A DNA stretch of 64,000 nucleotides, taken from Maratus speciosus (Eukaryota > Arthropoda > Arachnida > Araneae > Salticidae). The stretch is taken from assembly GCA_963932465.1 (NCBI GenBank), contig OZ010789.1:592359581-592423580 (forward strand), read 5' to 3'. The position numbers and the translations under genes are program-made. Every line of letters starts with the position of its first letter. Within the stretch, counting starts at the first letter, position 1. Under the pieces are notes generated by a model. That model made no database searches and was not told the origin of the DNA. It saw nothing but the letters and a program-made list of their open reading frames with translations. This document shows positions 11,933 to 25,500 of this stretch, one piece after another.

Positions 11933-13389
11933 TACACAGAATTTTAAGGCATTTCATGCAATTTTGTTTTGTTTACAGGATGTTTCATTTTGAGAAAAAG
12001 CTAAAAATAACTTTTAAACACAATGCAAAATTCGTAATAACTGCAACTTCAAACGGCTGTAACTCTGAGCTAATTAAGATACAGATATAATTTAAGCATA
12101 ATTAGACAGTTAAAAGATTCGATTTAATTATTATTGCAAAAAAGAAAAATCGATACTTTGAACAAAAATGGTGTTTCAAAGGTATGTGGATACTTTAAAA
12201 ATCCCACGATTATTTTGTTATATAAAAAGTTATACAAAGTGTTACACAGAATTCGTTATTATTTTTACAACAATTGCATTTAATAGATCGGCAATCACAT
12301 CATTATTTTGTCGAAAAATGCCTCCCATCCACGCACTACTACAAACAAATAAACGACACCCTGCCCTTTTTCGATTTCGTTCTGTCGATTTACATAGCAG
12401 CAATAATTTATAAGTGCGAATTTTTTTTTGTGTGAATTTTACATAAAGAATAAAGCGAAACTTAAGAACACTTTTGATTTAATATATTTATATTTTATAT
12501 ATTTATTAAACGGCATGATGGAAAATAAAAATATATTTTGTTTTACCTATTAAATATATTAAAAGAAAACGGTATTACCTCCTGAATAACACATTACCGA
12601 TAATGTTTATTTTTATCTCTTTTTATGTGTGTTTTAAAATATATTTGTTTTGTTCAAAATATATTAAAATATTTAACATCTAATTTTAAATTTGTTAAAG
12701 GATATAAAAGAATGAATTATTCAAAAGAAATTGGATAAACTACTTAAATAAACATAAAATATCTTTGAAGGCGAAATATTTTTAAATACTGGTATTACTT
12801 TCACGAAGTTAACTTGTCAAATTAATTAGAAGTATGAGATTGTGTTTTTGATATACCTTTTAACATGTTAGAAGTTTAAAATAAGATTAATTAAAGCATT
12901 TTATTGAATGTCAAAAGAATATGTTATGAAAATTAAATTTCCTATTCTTATTACCTTTTTTTAAATAGTCTTAATCGTTAATGGCTTAAAACACTACCTT
13001 AGAAGTTTATTACTAAAAGAGAAATGATTTTCATTTTAAAAAAGATTATTTTTCTATTCATTAATCTTGTCGAAATGTAATTAACTAAAGAAGTTCTAAT
13101 AAATATCTAAGCAGGATATTTTGTATAAATTTTCTAATGTGTATTTAATTGTCAAGTAGAATCGATCACGGATAAAACGAAAACACCGTTACATAGAGTA
13201 TTTTGAACATAACATTACGTTTGGCTCTTCATTTATGTTATCTTACCATTTTCAATCTTTATACGATATACAAAAGTAGCATCGAATATAATACAATCAA
13301 ATCATCTGTTCATTTTAATGTGATATTTGGTGAAACATAAGGTAGACACACTGCTCTATCTCAGTGATAGCATTTCTCATGATATCTGA
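9256..13389. other. 4.1 kb AT-rich DNA, no supported feature
   Basis: The sequence is strongly AT-rich with short A and T runs, including T runs at about 9646-9661 and 11892-11929. The longest open frame (12168-12413, plus) matches no family I know and has no supporting context. No RNA gene or inverted repeat of note was found. Confidence 0.5.
11892..11929. repeat. Poly-T run
   Basis: An uninterrupted run of about 38 T. It could be the tail of a minus-strand retroposon, but no body is recognised beside it. Confidence 0.8.
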
Positions 13390-16240
13390 TGGTCGAAATA
13401 TGGTAATCAATCAGTCACCCAGAAACCCAGTCAATAATATTCAAAGGAAAATCCTGGGGTCTTGAAAGATTTAAAGAAAGAAGGGATAGACACGAACGTT
13501 TCATATACCGCCCCTTTTTAAGATTTGGAACTAATGCAAGGAAAGGCAGAGAATAGAAAAAAAAAAACGTGTATTTGTTTCTTTCGTTAAAACTGGACTT
13601 AGGTTATATTAACCATCCATCATATGTCCAAACCATCAAAGAGGACCCCAACCTAGATTATTCAAATAAATATCCTGAAGGTCTTGAAAGAATTAAAGAA
13701 AGAAGGGACAGACACGGACGTTTCACATAACGCCCCTTTCTAACATTTTCAACTAATGTATTGAAAGGCAGGAAAAAAGAAAAAAAAACTTGTATTTGTT
13801 TCTTTCTTTAAAACTGGACTTAGGTTATATTAACCATCCATCATATGTCCCAACCATCAAAGAGGACCCCAACCTAGATTATTCAAATAAATATCCTGAG
13901 GTCTTGAAAGAATTAAAGAAAGAAGGGACAGACACGGACGTTTCACATAACGCCCCTTTCTAACATTTTCAACTAATGTATTGAAAGGCAGGTAAATAGA
14001 AAAAAAAACTTGTATTTGTTTCTTTCTTTAAAACTGGACTTAGGTTATATTAACCATCCATCATATGTCCCAACCATCAAAGAGGACCCCAACCTAGATT
14101 ATTCAAATAAATATCCTGAGGTCTTGAAAGAATTAAAGAAAGAAGGGACAGACACGGACGTTTCACATAACGCCCCTTTCTAACATTTTCAACTAATGTA
14201 TTGAAAGGCAGGAAAATAGAAAAAAAAAACTTGTATTTGTTTCTTTCTTTAAAACTGGACTTAGGTTATATTAACCATCCATCATATGTCCCAACCATCA
14301 AAGAGGACCCCAACCTAGATTATTCAAATAAATATCCTGAGGTCTTGAAAGAATTAAAGAAAGAAGGGACAGACACGGACGTTTCACATAACGCCCCTTT
14401 CTAACATTTTCAACTAATGTATTGAAAGGCAGGAAAATAGGAAAAAAAACTTGTATTTGTTTCTTTCTTTAAAACTGGACTTAGGTTATATTAACCATCC
14501 ATCATATGTCCCAACCATCAAAGAGGACCCCAATCTAGATTATTCAAATAAATATCCCGAGGTCTTGAAAGAATTAAAGAAAGAAGGGACAGAAACGGAC
14601 GTTTCACATAACGCCCCTTTCTAACATTTTCAACTAATGTATTGAAAGGCAGGAAAATAGAAAAAAAAAACTTGTATTTGTTTCTTTCTTTAAAACTGGA
14701 CTTAGGTTATATTAACCATCCATCATATGTCCCAACCATCAAAGAGGACCCCAACCTAGATTATTCAAATAAATATCCTGAGGTCTTGAAAGAATTAAAG
14801 AAAGAAGGGACAGACACGGACGTTTCACATAACGCCCCTTTCTAACATTTTCAACTAATGTATTGAAAGGCAGGAAAATAGAAAAAAAAACTTGTATTTG
14901 TTTCTTTCTTTAAAACTGGACTTAGGTTATATTAACCATCCATCATATGTCCCAACCATCAAAGAGGACCCCAACCTAGATTATTCAAATAAATATCCTG
15001 AGGTCTTGAAAGAATTAAAGAAAGAAGGGACAGACACGGACGTTTCACATAACGCCCCTTTCTAACATTTTCAACTAATGTATTGAAAGGCACTGAAATA
15101 GAAAAAAAACTTGTATTTGTTTCTTTCTTTAAAACTGGACTTTAGGTCAGAGTAACCATCCATCATTTGTCCCAACCATCAAAGAGTACCCCCAACCCAT
15201 ATTATTCAAACAAATATTATGAGGTCTTGAAATAATTAAGAAAGAAGGGACAGGCAAAGACGTTTGAAATACCGCCCATTTCTAAGATTTGCAACAAATA
15301 TACGGAAAGGCAGGATAATATAAGAAAGCTTTTATTCGTGTCTTTCTTTAAAACTGGATACTGGACCATATTAACCATCCTTTACACGTATCAATTATAT
15401 CAAAGGAAATCCCATGCTAGTGTATTCAAAGGAATATCCTGATGTATTGAATACATTAAAGAAAGATTAAACAGATAAGGACCTGTCAAACGTTGCCCTT
15501 TTCTAATATTTGTAACTAATGCTTGGAAAGGCAGGATAATAAGAAAAATCTTTTATTACTTTCTTTATTTTAAACTTCACTCTGGGCGATATTAACCATC
15601 CTTTATACGTATCAATCATAAAAGAAATCCCCAGCCTAGATTATTCAAAGGAATATCAAGAGGTCTTGAAAGAAAAAAAAAATAAAGAATGAACAGATAA
15701 AGACGTTTCGAATGCGGCCGCTATCTAAGATTTGAAACCAATGCATGAAAAGGCAAGATATTAAAGGTGAACTTTTGTCTCTTTCTTTAAAAATGGACAC
15801 TGGGCCATATTAAAAAAATTTTCTCTGTCTCATCTATTAAAAAAAAAACACAAACTAGATTATTCAAAGGAATATCATGAAATCTTGAAAGAAGTAAAAA
15901 AAGAAAGTGCAGATAAGGAAGTTTCAAATACGCCCATTTTTAAGACTTGCAAGTAATGCATGGAGAGGCAGGAAAATATAAAAAAAAGGTTTCATTTGTG
16001 TCTTTCTTTAAAATTGAACTCTGCGCCATATTAACCATCCTTTGTACGTGTCAACCACCAAAGAAAACCACAGCATATAAGGTACAGATAAGGACGTTTC
16101 AAATATCCGTTCCTTTGTAAGATTTGTCAGTAATGCACGGAAACGCAGGAGTATAGAAAAGACTTGAATATGTTCTTTTTCATTAAAACTAAATTCTGTA
16201 CATGTTAAACATTCTATTTACGTCTCTTATTTGTAAATCT
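13390..16240 (+). repeat. 220/221-bp tandem satellite array, ~13 units
   Basis: The word AACCATCCAT or its variant starts near 13611, 13832, 14052, 14273, 14493, 14714, 14934, 15154, 15373, 15594 and 16033, giving a period of 219-221 bp. Units from about 13690 to 15090 are nearly identical. Units at both edges decay progressively, as expected when unequal exchange homogenises the centre of an array. Much of the unit is open in one frame: DLGYINHPSYVPTIKEDPN, then YSNKYPEVLKELKKEGTDTD. Because 220 is not a multiple of 3, the array as a whole cannot be one protein. No target duplication was recognised. Confidence 0.92.
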
Positions 16241-18439
16241 AATAATATAAGTAATGCATTTAAGTATGTGTATATAGTAAAGATTTTATTATCTTCATGG
16301 TTTAAGATTGCCAGAAAATTGTACCTTCTCTTAATTCTAGTATTAAACCTGTTTTGATTTCATAATTTTCATTTATTTTCACCTTCAGAAAATAATGTAA
16401 TATTCATAAATAAAAGCTCTGATTATAGATTGCAGAAACATAATTATTATTTGAAAAGTTTTCATTATTTGAAATTCATTATTATGGTTTACGTAATAAT
16501 TTCCACTTGTCATTAAACTTTAGACAAAAAAAATCACGATACTTCTGCATAATCTTCCACATTTAAGAAAATCACAAACAAAGCTTGGAATTAACAATAA
16601 GAAATGTTGTATAATATTAATTCATCTTAGAAAACCTTAGTTACTTTTAAACATATAAAATCATTTTTTCAGTAAAAACGTAAATGTAACATAATACTAA
16701 TTTTTAAGTTATCTTTAAACGCTGAAATAGAATCGGAAATAAAACTATTTTATCGATTTAAATATATCTTTGCAATGTCAAATTCATTCAATGGAAAAAA
16801 AATGTATCAGTGGCCTGACATAAGACTGGTTATTACTTGAAGAAATGATCAAAAAACATGAATACATTTATTTCATTACAAACACTTTTTGCATTATATT
16901 TACTTAATCATCGTTCACGTAAACCATGAGACACTTTGATAATTTTCTATAAATCTTCTTATTTCCTCTGTGATATAAAGGTTAATATCATAAATTCTTA
17001 TTATAATTATGAATTCTTATTATAATGATATTATCTCACTTACTAACTTTGGTACAAGTCGCGTATTTTATAGATTTAATATTTCTATTTTTATAGGCAA
17101 TCACATGCAGTCTCTTGAAGAATATATAGATAAATGCTGATTTAATATTTACTATATATGTTTTGATATTATTGAAATTAGTATTGCATATCCATTAAAT
17201 TATTAAATAAAGAAAAGTATTGTATTCTAGATGTATTCTAGTATATTGCAGGAAATGGTTCCTTTTTTGCTTTTGCATTTTTAAGTATACGATTAAAAAA
17301 AATTGAACTTTCTAATTGAAATTATTATCTATTGGACATTGTACTCTATCTTTGTGTATTTACCTGTGTATTGATAAATTCTGTTGTTATATATCTGATA
17401 TCAGACATATGTTTCATGTCGAAATAATCGTCACTACCGTTTGAAAGATATTTTCATTTTAGTATTCTTCAACAATATTTGGGTATAAAAATAATATTGT
17501 TTCTTGCAACTTCCTGTACTTTTAATGGATATTTCAAGATAACAGAAATATGGTTACAATTATTTTTATATAGAAAGGAGAAAAGGTAGGTAAAAAATAA
17601 ATAAATGTGCGTGATTTACCAGTCCATGCCGTTTCAATCACATTAAATTTCATTTAAAACTAACTAGACAATACCTTGTACACGAATAAGTCACTAATAA
17701 AACTCAACTGTGATTTTTATTCTTAGTTTCACAGATTAGGCTTTACACTTAAATGTATTTTATTTCCATATCTAAAAAACTATATATTTTTTTACGTTAA
17801 TGTACATGTAAGAATGAATGCTTAGAAGAAAATGCATTTAAAGCAATGACACCCAGAAGAATCCGAAATACTGGAACATTAATCGTAAAATGTGGACGGG
17901 CAACGAAAGAAAGTCTTTAAATGCCACTCAATATCTTTAATACCATTGTCGAATCATGGTTAATCCTGGTAACATGTTCACCTAGAGTTTATTGAATCTA
18001 AAATATTCCATTTCATTATAATTTCTTCCGAAAAGTAATTTAAATTTATTCTCTTAAAATTTATTTTCGTCAGGATTTTTTAACAACTGAAAGGACCAAA
18101 CACTGACATGTCTGTTAAATTTTGCTATCGTATGTGGATATTAATTATGCCTGCCATGGATGTATTTGAAGGAGATGAAGCTAATGTGTATGAGAACATG
18201 ACTAAAAATACGAAAAATTATCTAGTATATGTTGTAGATGTAAATGTAAATGTATTTAAGAAATGCCCTGCATTTCCTGAAACATACTGTGTGATAAACA
18301 TTTACCACAAATATATTTTTTATGTCTATTTTTGATCAGGAGCATTTAACCTGTTCATAAGGACTTTCGCACATATCGTAAACTTGTCTAATTTCTAAAC
18401 TTCACGAATTTCGGAAAAGTTTTTTTCTTCATGAAAAAT
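16241..18439. other. 2.2 kb AT-rich DNA, no supported feature
   Basis: No recognisable gene or repeat. A 75-codon plus frame at 18108-18335 has no family resemblance and is not called. Confidence 0.5.
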
Positions 18440-19560
18440 GGAGCTCCGTGTTTAATTGAGGCCAATGGGTGTACCAATGGGGTCTCCCATATCAAATGTA
18501 GTTATTGAATTGAAAATGCGGATAATGGGCAAAAGCATAATACAAGATCATAAAAATGAAATACACCTCTGGTTAAGATATGTAGATTACATATTTATTA
18601 TAACAAATAGAACGGTAATCCTAAAAAGTTTCTTAAATGGAATAAATAAATATGATAGCAACGTACAATTTATAATAGAAAAAGAAAAGGACCGATCCCT
18701 TGAATACCTTGATGTGAAAATAACATAAGAAAAAGAAAGAATACATACTACAATTTATAGAAAACGTACTGCCAACCTAGCTATAATTCCAAGCAAAACA
18801 AATACACCCTTAAACTATAAACTTGTAGCCTTAAATACGTACATTTATAGAGTGTTATATATACGTTCAATGAAAAATTACTTAATGAAAAATTGAAAAT
18901 TATTGAAAAAAATAGTAGTTAATGTCCACCCGCGATAAACAATATATAAACTAATTAGAAAAACTAAATAGAGAATTGATTAGATTCATCCCGGACAAAG
19001 TAAACAAGAATTTGTACACCCCCCTCCCCCCCAGCCATTTATGAATGGATTATCATTAAAAATAAATCGTGAAATAAATAAACTTAGAAAATAAGTTCCA
19101 ATTACACCCAACCCCTCCCTATTTAAAATAATAACAAACGTAGCCGAAAATTAAGAGGAATTACAAACAGCGAGATTTATAGGATTTATAGAATTAAAGA
19201 TTCCAATGTCGAAAATGAAGAAATAACATACATAGGGATGACTAAAAGGAAAATTAATCAAAGATATAAAGTACATTTTCGCGATCTAAAATACAATAGT
19301 CAAGCAACAACCCTTTCAACAGCAAATATAAAAATTCCTTGAAATCACAGTCATTTAAAATAGAAAAAATAACCAATTACGAAAATTCTCATAACACACT
19401 AATGAGACAAGCCATGGAAATCAGCTTAGAAAAAGAAGATATATGCAACGACATTGCACATTCAACTATCGACAGCAGTTGGATAATGTTGGAAAAAAGG
19501 GAAAACTGGAAAGAGAAGAGGAAAAAAGAAGGGAAGCTATAAGATCTTATGCGAACTGCA
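18440..19560 (+). pseudogene. Penelope-like retroelement relic (RT + GIY-YIG)
   Basis: Frame 18456-18728 carries late reverse-transcriptase motifs: GVPMGSPIS and the catalytic-box region LRYVDYIFII, where the usual DD is reduced to a single Asp. SLEYLDVKIT follows, matching the F-L-D-V-K-I seen in Penelope-like elements. Further fragments resemble the connector (IYRKRTANLAIIPS, then a YKLVALNTYIYRVL block). At 19169-19342 a GIY-YIG endonuclease core reads EIYRIYRIKDSN, then EEITYIGMTKRKINQRYKVH. A charged C-terminal remnant follows at 19339-19542. Frameshifts and stops separate the pieces and the RT 5' half is missing. It was probably a 5'-truncated copy that then decayed. Confidence 0.8.
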
Positions 19561-20384
19561 AAACAACATTATTTCAAACTGGGAAAGTAGAGTGGGGTGA
19601 AAACGTCTTTTGGAAAGGTGCTGGAAAGTATAGACGATGCATTGCACAATAATATGCCTGTTATATAGCACAATTTAAACCTGTTGGAATATATGTTTTT
19701 AACGAAATATGTCTTAGAGGTTTTATGAAAAATAACGAAATATGTTTTACAGATATTGATTTTACTGTAAAAGTATACAAACAAGATAAAGAATTTTTAA
19801 ATGAAAAAAATAATATGTCATGTTAATTTTATACAACTGTAAAAATAGATAATAAAAAATACCTATGCTGTGATAGCTACTATGATAATAATGCCTGAAG
19901 ATATGGTATAGGAAAAATATAAGGTTTCTTTTTCTTCTGCGGCATTTTTAAGAAGTTTAGATCCTCATGTTTCAAATAATCAGTTTCTAAGGAAATTTGT
20001 TTGAATCATTTCAATTCATTCTTTCGATCATGGTCGGTAAGATGTGCATGAAAGATTTTAAACACAATTCTACGTTTTTTATGTAAATAAACATGCGAAT
20101 TTACAAGTGCTGCATTGATGCTGCCTAAATTTAGAAAATTTGAGTTTTTGAGTCTTCTCTAGATTTTGATAAATACAATAGACAATGTAATTGATATTTG
20201 TTGGTATCTTATAAGTAATTATCGTCAATTGGTTAATGCGAATATTTCCTGCAATGGTTTTCCTTCATAAAATAATGAAAAGAAAAAGCACCATAGTAAA
20301 ACAAATAATATTGAAAGACGATGTGGTATTTAAAAAATGTTATTCAAATATGAAATGTGTTTTGTTCTAAAAGTTGCTTTAAAA

Positions 20385-20416
<32 letters not shown>

Positions 20417-20477
20417 ATTTTCTTAATGCTTTTGGCTTTTAAAGTCATTATTGTTACAGCAGAATAGTTGAACTACA
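19561..20477. other. AT-rich spacer
   Basis: No gene found. It contains an AT dinucleotide run at 20385-20408 that passes into GT repeats to about 20416. Confidence 0.5.
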
Positions 20478-20479
20478 TA

Positions 20480-22549
20480 CAGGGTGTCCAGCGAATAAGA
20501 CCCTGATTTCAAAATTAAATATCTCCCAAACAAAGATCAATAGAATTATGCGGTAAATGGTTTCTTTATTAGATAAGTTGTAATAATGTTATACAGAAGT
20601 TTAAAATTTAGTTTCAAAAATCGTTAACAGATGGCGCTGTACTCGATATGCCTGTAAATTGTGCTTGGAAGTCAGAGCGATTAGTTCGAGGCACTTCAAC
20701 TCATTTTGAGGAGGCGATGGTGAGTCGACTCACTTGATTGATGAGTCGTCATAGTGACTCGACTCGTGACTCACTTGCAGAAGCAAGATTGGTTGGTTGG
20801 TTAGTTGTAAAGATGACGCAATTCTATATTTCGTATATCGCGGAGAAGAAAATTTTTGAGTGTATGCTTGAATTATTTTGGTTTTAATTTTACATAAAAG
20901 AAGAATTTTATATTAGATTCTGTTGGATGGGAGCTAGAAACAGACAAGCTAAACGTGTGCACAGGTCCAAATTTATAGGCCTTGGCTCGACCCGCCCATA
21001 GAAAAATGTTCGGCCCACCCATAGAAAAAATTCGGCCCGCCCATAGAAAAGTTCGGCCCGCCCATAGAAAAAAGTTCGGCCCGCCTCTATATAAAATTTA
21101 AAAGTATGGACCGTACAAAAAAGTAATGGCTCCTCTCGGTATAAAACTAAAGATTTCGGCCCCAGATCGCCTTGGCCAGTACAATAAAAAAAAAAAATTG
21201 CACGAGACTGGCCCGGCCCGGAAAAAAGTTAAAATATCGGCCTGAACCGTCCGGCCCTTCTAAATTTCTAGAAAACATGAATTATTACGTTAATATGGTA
21301 AAAAAATTGTTCTGTATGACGAGTTCTGACCAAAAATCCTTATTTTAGCTTTTATTTTCATGTTTATAATCTTCATGTTTAAAGAAGAGATCTGTGCTGC
21401 GATATTTATATTTTTAATGAATCTCTATTTGTATATAAATGTTTCAGTTAAAATTAACATCGTTAATCCATACGCTATGTATTGGAGATTTAACAATCTG
21501 AACAATTCTATATAGTAAAATCGTCTAAGACGTAATTGCTTTAGGAATGAAAAAATATACGTTATAGAAAAGTTTCCTTCTTAGAAAGTTTAAATGTATT
21601 ATATACTTTCTTTCACATATTATTATCTTAATTTTTCATGTATCAACACATTTTTTAGTTTAAGACTGCATTACATAATAGACAGGTTCTTTTTCACATG
21701 TTTTATTATATTTTAATTTTATAGTTTAAAAACGGCTATTCTTTAAAAGAAATAAATTTTGAAGTTTACTTGCACAGTAATGGCAATTTAAAAATATATG
21801 TATTATTTGCAAAAAGTTTTGGGTCGGGTCAAATTTTACTGATTTTTGCACGGACCAGAGCAAGCCAAGACGGGCTGGGCTGGCACTTAAAATGTCGGCC
21901 CTTTCGAACCTTGGGAGAATGAAGCCAGTCCCGGATCAGTACTGAGTTTTATACCAAGACAAGCCATTCATTTTTTTGTACGGCCCGAACTTTTAAATTT
22001 TATATAGAGGCGGGCCGAACTTTTTTCTATGGGCTGGTCGGGCCAGGGCCTATAAATTTGGACCTGTGCAGACCTTTAGTTTGGCTGTTTCCAGCTCACA
22101 TCCAGCAGAGTCTAATATAAAAATCGTCTTTTATGTAAAATTAAAACCAAAATAATTCAAGCATACACTCAAAATTGTCTTCTCCGCGATACGAAATATA
22201 GAATTGCGTCATCTTTTCAACCAACCAACCAACCAACCAACCGTGCTTCCGCTAGTGAGTCGAGAGTCGAGTCACTATGTCCACTCATCAATCAAGTGAG
22301 TCGATTCAGCATCGGCTCCTCAAAATGAGTTGAAGTGCCTCGAACTGATAGCTCCGAATTCCAAGCACAATTTATAGGCATATCGAGTACAGCGCCATCT
22401 GTTAACGGTTTTTGCAACTAAATTTTACACTTCTGTATAACATTTTTACAACTTAGCTAATAAAGAAACCGTTTACCGCATAATTCTATTGATCTTTGCT
22501 TGAGAGATATTTAATTTTGAAATCAGGGTCTTATTCGCTGGACACCCTT
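20480..22549. mobile_element. 2.07-kb long-armed inverted-repeat element, TA-flanked
   Basis: The left end CAGGGTGTCCAGCGAATAAG (20480) is mirrored at the right (ends 22549), with TA on both sides (20478-20479 and 22550-22551). The arms run about 700-780 bp each and share landmarks including CAGATGGCGCTGT, ATATGCCTGTAAATTGTGCT-like text, a GAGTCGACTCAC-like block and a GTTGGTTGG/CCAACCAACC block. An inner part is built of CGGCCCGCC repeats. The central spacer (about 21260-21850) has no transposase frame. The TA flanks suggest a non-autonomous element mobilised by a Tc1/mariner-type transposase. Confidence 0.8.
20985..21090 (+). repeat. ~24-bp tandem repeats rich in CGGCCCGCC
   Basis: Four to five copies of a unit like TTCGGCCCGCCCATAGAAAA occur inside the left arm of the 20.5-22.5 kb element. 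A shorter, diverged counterpart lies in the right arm near 21985-22060. Their G+C content contrasts sharply with the AT-rich surroundings. Confidence 0.75.
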
Positions 22550-22551
22550 TA

Positions 22552-25500
22552 TTTCGTAGGGACTTAATATTAGTGATACTGCAACGAAAAGCAAAATTTC
22601 ATCAATCATTATTTCAATACCAAACACCGAAAAATTTATATTCAATTTTCATAATTAAAATAATAAGAAGAAAAGGGGTAGAATGAGAGAAAAAGGAATT
22701 CTGATTTCTCTGTTTCAAGAAAATCTTATGTATGCAATATTTTCTAGTTGGAGCGCCGGTTTATTAAAAAAATATCTAACATTATATAAAATAATGATAG
22801 ATTTTAAAGCAAAAATATTACGTTGGACGTCACAGTAAGGAAATTCCATTCTCTCTTTTGAAGTTTAACATACACAACATGTAATTTTTAGATTATAGTA
22901 TTTTAAAAGAGAAGTAGTAATGCGTAATAGCTCTATATTTTTAATGTAACTAGGGGATCGTAACCGGGTTTCCCGGGTTAAAGAATATAGGTGAAAACAT
23001 TTTTTTTAAATGAAAACTAATAATTTTTTATAAGTAATATTTTTTTTAGATTGACCACTTACATCAAAAAAGCATTTTTCATATAGAAAATACGAATTAC
23101 ACAATCAAATAAATTTTTGAAATTTATCAAAAGCGATATTTTCTTATTAGCCGCATGCTAAGAGTTATTTGCCAAGATTTTTCTAAAAATTTTACTCAAA
23201 ATTTCCATGCGCTTTTCTCATATCCGTATTCATCATTTTTAAAAAAATTGTATTTTGTTTGATCATTTAAAAATCATTTTAAATCAAAACTTGAAGTTAC
23301 GATTGTCAGCAACATCATTTATGTGAACAGACGCACTCTTTATTTGAGATTCTAATCTCAATTTTGGAGAGTAAAAATTTCCGTAATTTATGTTTTTTAG
23401 ACGCATTTGTGTTAAAAGGCTTAGTTTTATCTAAGAAAATTATCGTTTTCTTTCAAATATGACTTAATTTTCACTTAAATAAGCATTTCACCAAGTGTCT
23501 GAAACTTAGTATCAGTACACATGCAGAAGGACAAACAATATAGAAAATTTATGAGGAAAATACGTGTTTTCAAAAGCAGTATGTCATTTTCCGTTATTAT
23601 GCCCCTAATATAATACTCTGCTCCTAATGGGATTTTGCGCCACTAAACCCTATACAACAATTTTTATCAACAATTTTGAATTTTTATCAGAAAATAGCAT
23701 GAATAAATTTAAAAATACCTCATTATTTCTCTCTTGTCTGCAACAATGAAAGCTATCTAATTTTCATCATTTTGAAGAAATTTCATAAAATGCTTTTAAA
23801 ATTAAAATATAAAAGAGGGATATTTAAAAAACACAGATAGTGCGATCACATCTACAAAGGAAGAGCTTTCAGTTAAAAAAAATATATATAGATTAGTAAA
23901 ATTGGTTCAGCAGAAAGATCAGGGCAGATGTCTAAAAAACACACTTGTGTTTTAAATATATAGATTATATAAAATTAGGAAAAATTAAATTAAGAAAATT
24001 ATGTTATTTTGATAAAATTGTAGTAGAATGTCCTAAAGAATAGCATTACAATTTAATTATTCGAAAGAATTTTCGACAAAAACTTTAGGAACACGATATT
24101 ATTTTAAACCATGAATTATTTGTTTGTTTTTCTAAATCGGCGAAGCAAATCCATCCAGGCGAGAATCATCAATTTCTGTAATATAAATCGCTACTATTTG
24201 CATGTCACCTCTCTTTTTTAAAGACACTCTAAATTTTTGTAAAACATTGCGTTTTATCAGTGTGTGTTTTCGATTACATTATTTTCAAAAGTGAAGCATT
24301 TTCACCTGTGAAGAATTTCAAAGCAGCTGGGCTGTGAAAATGACGCATTTCTACAAAACATAATTCAGGTTTAAGAATTAAAATACACGCTTTTTTATAA
24401 AATGACGTCATTTGCATCCGCTAAAGCAATCTACTTTTACAACCCAGTCTTAAACTTCGTCTATAGAATAGTGTACATATGACATCATTATCAAGGAATA
24501 ACAGACAATATTCTTGACATAGCCCATATTTTATTTTCAACTATTTTTTCAGGTTTTATGAGAAAATGGCAACCATAGGATACAGTATCTCCTATTTTCG
24601 ACTATTTTCCGTTTACTTTCAATGACTTTCAAGAGAAAAGAGGTACTTTTGTTGCCACGATAAGAAAAATGTTATTAAAAACTGCAAATAAATTAATATC
24701 TCAAAAAATAATTGAGATACAGCTTTCAAACAAATTGCATTTAAAATAGCATTTTTTTCCTTATATGACGGTGTAAAATTTTAAAATGTGCGATGTTTAG
24801 AAGTTTAAAAATTTGCAGTAGAGAAAATTGCAAAACCAAAATTTCATTTCAAATTTCAAAGTATTGCCATTCGCAAAATGACGTATGTGTTACGCACAGA
24901 TATGTTTGTCAATTATAATATAGATATAACAAAACAAAATGTTCCAAATTCATATTTGTTTTTGTATCGAAGACTACTGATAGATAAAACGCTTAGATTT
25001 TGTATTTCAAAATTATAGAAAATCTGTTCATTTGATTTCTTTTATTAATTATAAATATTTGCAAAAGTTAAAAAAAAAAAAAACATGGAATGTATTAAAA
25101 CGGACTATATGTTTTGTAAAATAATTTTTTGCTCAATCTTAATGAATTTCCTAAACGTAAAAATTAAAGCTTAGGTTTAACTTTTTCATACATTAGTTTC
25201 AAATCACGCTAATATCTACATGAAAGTTTTATGAAATGTTAATTTAAATCAACATAGTATAAAAATAATTTTTTTTAAAGCATGCCAGTGTAAGTTCATA
25301 AGATCCCGTGAATATGCCTGTGACTGCAGTTACCCAGGCAACGGAAATATACAGGGTGATTCTAAAGTCATCGTACAAATTGTTAGAGTTGGTTTTATTT
25401 TGTAACTATAAGCTATATTATATTTTTATGTTCATATCTGAATAAAGCACTGTCATAATAAATCATAAAAAGCGTTACATTCTCCATGTAGCAATAATTT

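Noticed and set aside
14201..14845. Two identical 67-codon frames treated as paralogous genes
   Set aside because: Both lie in satellite units and begin at TTG after an A run whose length decides the frame. I report them only as part of the array.
13390..16240. Regular direct repeats reminiscent of a CRISPR array
   Set aside because: The unit is 220 bp and contiguous, with no short repeat/unique spacer alternation and no cas genes; the context is eukaryotic. It is a satellite-type tandem array.
18108..18335. 75-codon plus frame upstream of the Penelope relic
   Set aside because: It does not match the expected RT N-terminal sequence and shows no other support.
25350..25365. ATACAGGGTGATTC as the end of an element
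   Set aside because: No mirrored partner end was found within several kilobases, so a full element cannot be supported.
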